Shown piece by piece: positions 62,601 to 64,000 of a stretch of 64,000 nucleotides of DNA. How positions within the stretch are numbered: position 1 is the stretch's first letter; every line of letters begins with the position of its first letter. The position numbers and the translations under genes are program-made. Below the pieces are notes generated by a model, which was given only the letters and a program-made list of their open reading frames with translations, did no database searches and was not told the DNA's origin. Source of the stretch: Chitinophagaceae bacterium (GTDB lineage: Bacteria; Bacteroidota; Bacteroidia; Chitinophagales; Chitinophagaceae); the NCBI GenBank assembly GCA_024508725.1, contig JANINS010000003.1:62001-126000 (forward strand), in the 5' to 3' direction.

Positions 62601-63791
62601 TTATATTTTGGATGATGTATAAAATTGTTCAATTCGTTTGTTTAACTCTAACAGCTTTCCATCAGTGATATTTCTTGATGATCTTACTTCATCGTAAATA
62701 TCCACGATCTGTTGTATCTGCTGCTCTTCAGCACCGGATTTCTTTGCCAGTAGCTTTACAAAAGCTTCGTCAAGCACATTCGTTTGCACATAATACCGGC
62801 TTCTCACATGCTGCATCCAGTAATGAAATTTATTATTGGCAATACTGCGATTATCTTTCTGTCCAAAATAAACTGCTGCAACCGTTCTTACAAAATCAAG
62901 TGTAGTGTTTCGTAAAGGCAGAATAACCGGTATGATACGTTGCCTTCTCTTCATCTCTACCAGAACAAATAATATCATACCTGCAATGCTGATGCGTAAA
63001 GCCCACCGCAACCATTCATTACCTAAGAAAAAACGCAAGGGTGTAGCCGGACCACTTCTGCCTTGCTTGTAATATTCATCCCAGTAAATAGTTTGAACAT
63101 CTTTCGGCAGATACGACATTGCCTTTGCAACATACTGGTTGTTGTTATTGAACAACATAAAATAATTACTGAAAGAAAGCGGTGCAGCATGAACAAAAAA
63201 TGCTCCCGAACCAACGTTCACTTTTACGAAGTTGGGCTTATTGTTATGAGTAACACCAAGGATCACTGTAGAATCATCTTTATTAAGTGAGGAGAAAGTT
63301 TCATCAACAGCGAACTTCTTAAAACGGTAATTGGTATCAGCTTTCAAAACAGGATTCACAAGATTCAAAGAAGTAGAATCTTTACTGAACAACTCTGCAA
63401 AATCCTGCCTTTCTAATCCTAACGTATCCATCAGCTTTTTATTGATCTTATCAGCTGATAAAAAAACATAATTGCCTTTATGAACAAATTTCAAAAGCTC
63501 TTTTACATCAGTTTCTGCAGCTCCAAAAAATGGCGCTACAACAATGTAAGCAGCATGTTGAATATCCTGGTTGTGCAGTGTATTATAAATTGGCTCACGC
63601 TGAGCAATGATGGATGAAGTTGGGAATACATCTTTCAACCGATTGTAGAGAATGTATGCACCGTAAGGATTTTTATCGTCTTTACTCAACGTCACAGTCC
63701 AGTCGATCGGTTGCGGACGATTCAGCTCTGCTACAATATATACTGTAAGCAGTAGGCCAAATATGATGAGGAATGTACGGTAACTTTTCAC
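62601..63791 (-). CDS. DUF4350 domain protein of the MoxR operon
   Basis: A 396 aa membrane protein. An N-terminal membrane anchor (TFLIIFGLLLTVYIVAEL) is followed by a GATase-like sensing domain of the DUF4350 type (NPYGAYILYNRLKDVFP, HAAYIVVAPFFG, NYVFLSADKINKKL). A second membrane segment lies at about 263-282 (WALRISIAGMILFVLVEMKR), then a cytosolic helical end. The family is linked to DUF58 and MoxR. Its start overlaps the previous gene's stop by one base. Function unknown. Confidence 0.85.
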   Translation of the reverse strand: MKSYRTFLIIFGLLLTVYIVAELNRPQPIDWTVTLSKDDKNPYGAYILYNRLKDVFPTSSIIAQREPIYNTLHNQDIQHAAYIVVAPFFGAAETDVKELLKFVHKGNYVFLSADKINKKLMDTLGLERQDFAELFSKDSTSLNLVNPVLKADTNYRFKKFAVDETFSSLNKDDSTVILGVTHNNKPNFVKVNVGSGAFFVHAAPLSFSNYFMLFNNNNQYVAKAMSYLPKDVQTIYWDEYYKQGRSGPATPLRFFLGNEWLRWALRISIAGMILFVLVEMKRRQRIIPVILPLRNTTLDFVRTVAAVYFGQKDNRSIANNKFHYWMQHVRSRYYVQTNVLDEAFVKLLAKKSGAEEQQIQQIVDIYDEVRSSRNITDGKLLELNKRIEQFYTSSKI

Positions 63792-64000
63792 TAGTTGATC
63801 TTGTTTTTAAAATCAATGAATGATGTTTCAAAATCACGATAGTGTTCCTTACTTACAGTTTCTCCACCATACCATGCAAATTCAAACGAAGTGGTAAGAT
63901 GATTAAAGGTATCTGATGCAGCATGTTGCTTTAGTTCGTATACATAAGCGGTATTTGTTTTACCAGGCTTCCAGTCGATCAATGCTTTATCGCTGAGTAG
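63791..64000 (-). CDS. DUF4129 domain protein, 5' part outside window
   Basis: The C-terminal 69 codons of a gene that continues beyond the window; no start is present. The signature IDWKPGKTNTAYVYELKQHA, then NHLTTSFEFAWYGGE and a final DFETSFIDFKNK, matches DUF4129, whose gene usually begins or follows the DUF4350-MoxR-DUF58 operon. Its TAG/TAA end overlaps the DUF4350 start by one base. Confidence 0.85.
   Translation of the reverse strand, partial: LLSDKALIDWKPGKTNTAYVYELKQHAASDTFNHLTTSFEFAWYGGETVSKEHYRDFETSFIDFKNKIN

Overview
The window is chromosomal DNA of a Gram-negative member of the Bacteroidota, most likely of the Chitinophagaceae or a close family. The signs are type IX secretion sorting domains (three proteins), a TonB-dependent receptor, lipoproteins with Bacteroidota-style lipoboxes, a NusG-like polysaccharide antiterminator, a B-type succinate dehydrogenase, and promoter elements of the TTG-N18..21-TAnnTTTG type. 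The family-level placement is inference. There is no phage, insertion sequence or CRISPR array. One tRNA gene is present and no gene-free stretch exceeds 300 bases.

Layout. 1-11.5 kb is housekeeping: sdhA (5' end cut off) and sdhB, a VOC dioxygenase-like protein, oligopeptidase B, a tRNA(Val)-type methyltransferase (TrmN6), a lysine-2-oxoglutarate reductase-like enzyme, HscB, tRNA-Leu(CAA) and pyruvate carboxylase. 11.6-20.6 kb is an accessory cluster: a nucleotidyltransferase-fold protein, three B12-binding radical SAM proteins, two methyltransferases and two GT4 glycosyltransferases. 20.6-30.3 kb (all minus strand) carries a PAS histidine kinase, a beta-lactamase-fold protein that has lost its catalytic Ser and Lys, a tandem pair of small secreted paralogues, an unknown exported protein, and a large secreted metalloprotease with FN3, PPC and T9SS domains. 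30.6-33.0 kb holds a GH28 polygalacturonase and an MtfA-type peptidase.

32.9-49.3 kb (minus strand) is an exopolysaccharide locus. In transcription order: Wza-like export lipoprotein, Wzc-like tyrosine kinase, NusG-like antiterminator, a hairpin with a U-tract, Wzx flippase, polysaccharide deacetylase, Wzy-like polymerase, two glycosyltransferases, WcaJ-like initiating phosphotransferase, a GH10 xylanase with an inserted carbohydrate-binding module, a fused SQD1-like/PLP enzyme, and a PssD/PssE (Alg14/Alg13-like) split glycosyltransferase. The most interesting gene is the fusion (33965-36433). Its N-terminal half looks like UDP-sulfoquinovose synthase. Its C-terminal half is a class V PLP enzyme, a fold that includes cysteine sulfinate desulfinases and C-S lyases. 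It may therefore make its own sulfite and build a sulfonated sugar for the polymer.

49.5-60.2 kb holds a gliding/T9SS type B surface protein, an M48 lipoprotein protease, an AraC regulator, a TonB-dependent receptor, a DUF3667 membrane protein, a tiny T9SS-domain protein, GlmM and a methyltransferase. 60.3-64 kb is the common DUF58 / MoxR / DUF4350 / DUF4129 operon, cut by the window end. Terminator hairpins end many transcription units. A dispersed palindromic repeat occurs at three intergenic sites.
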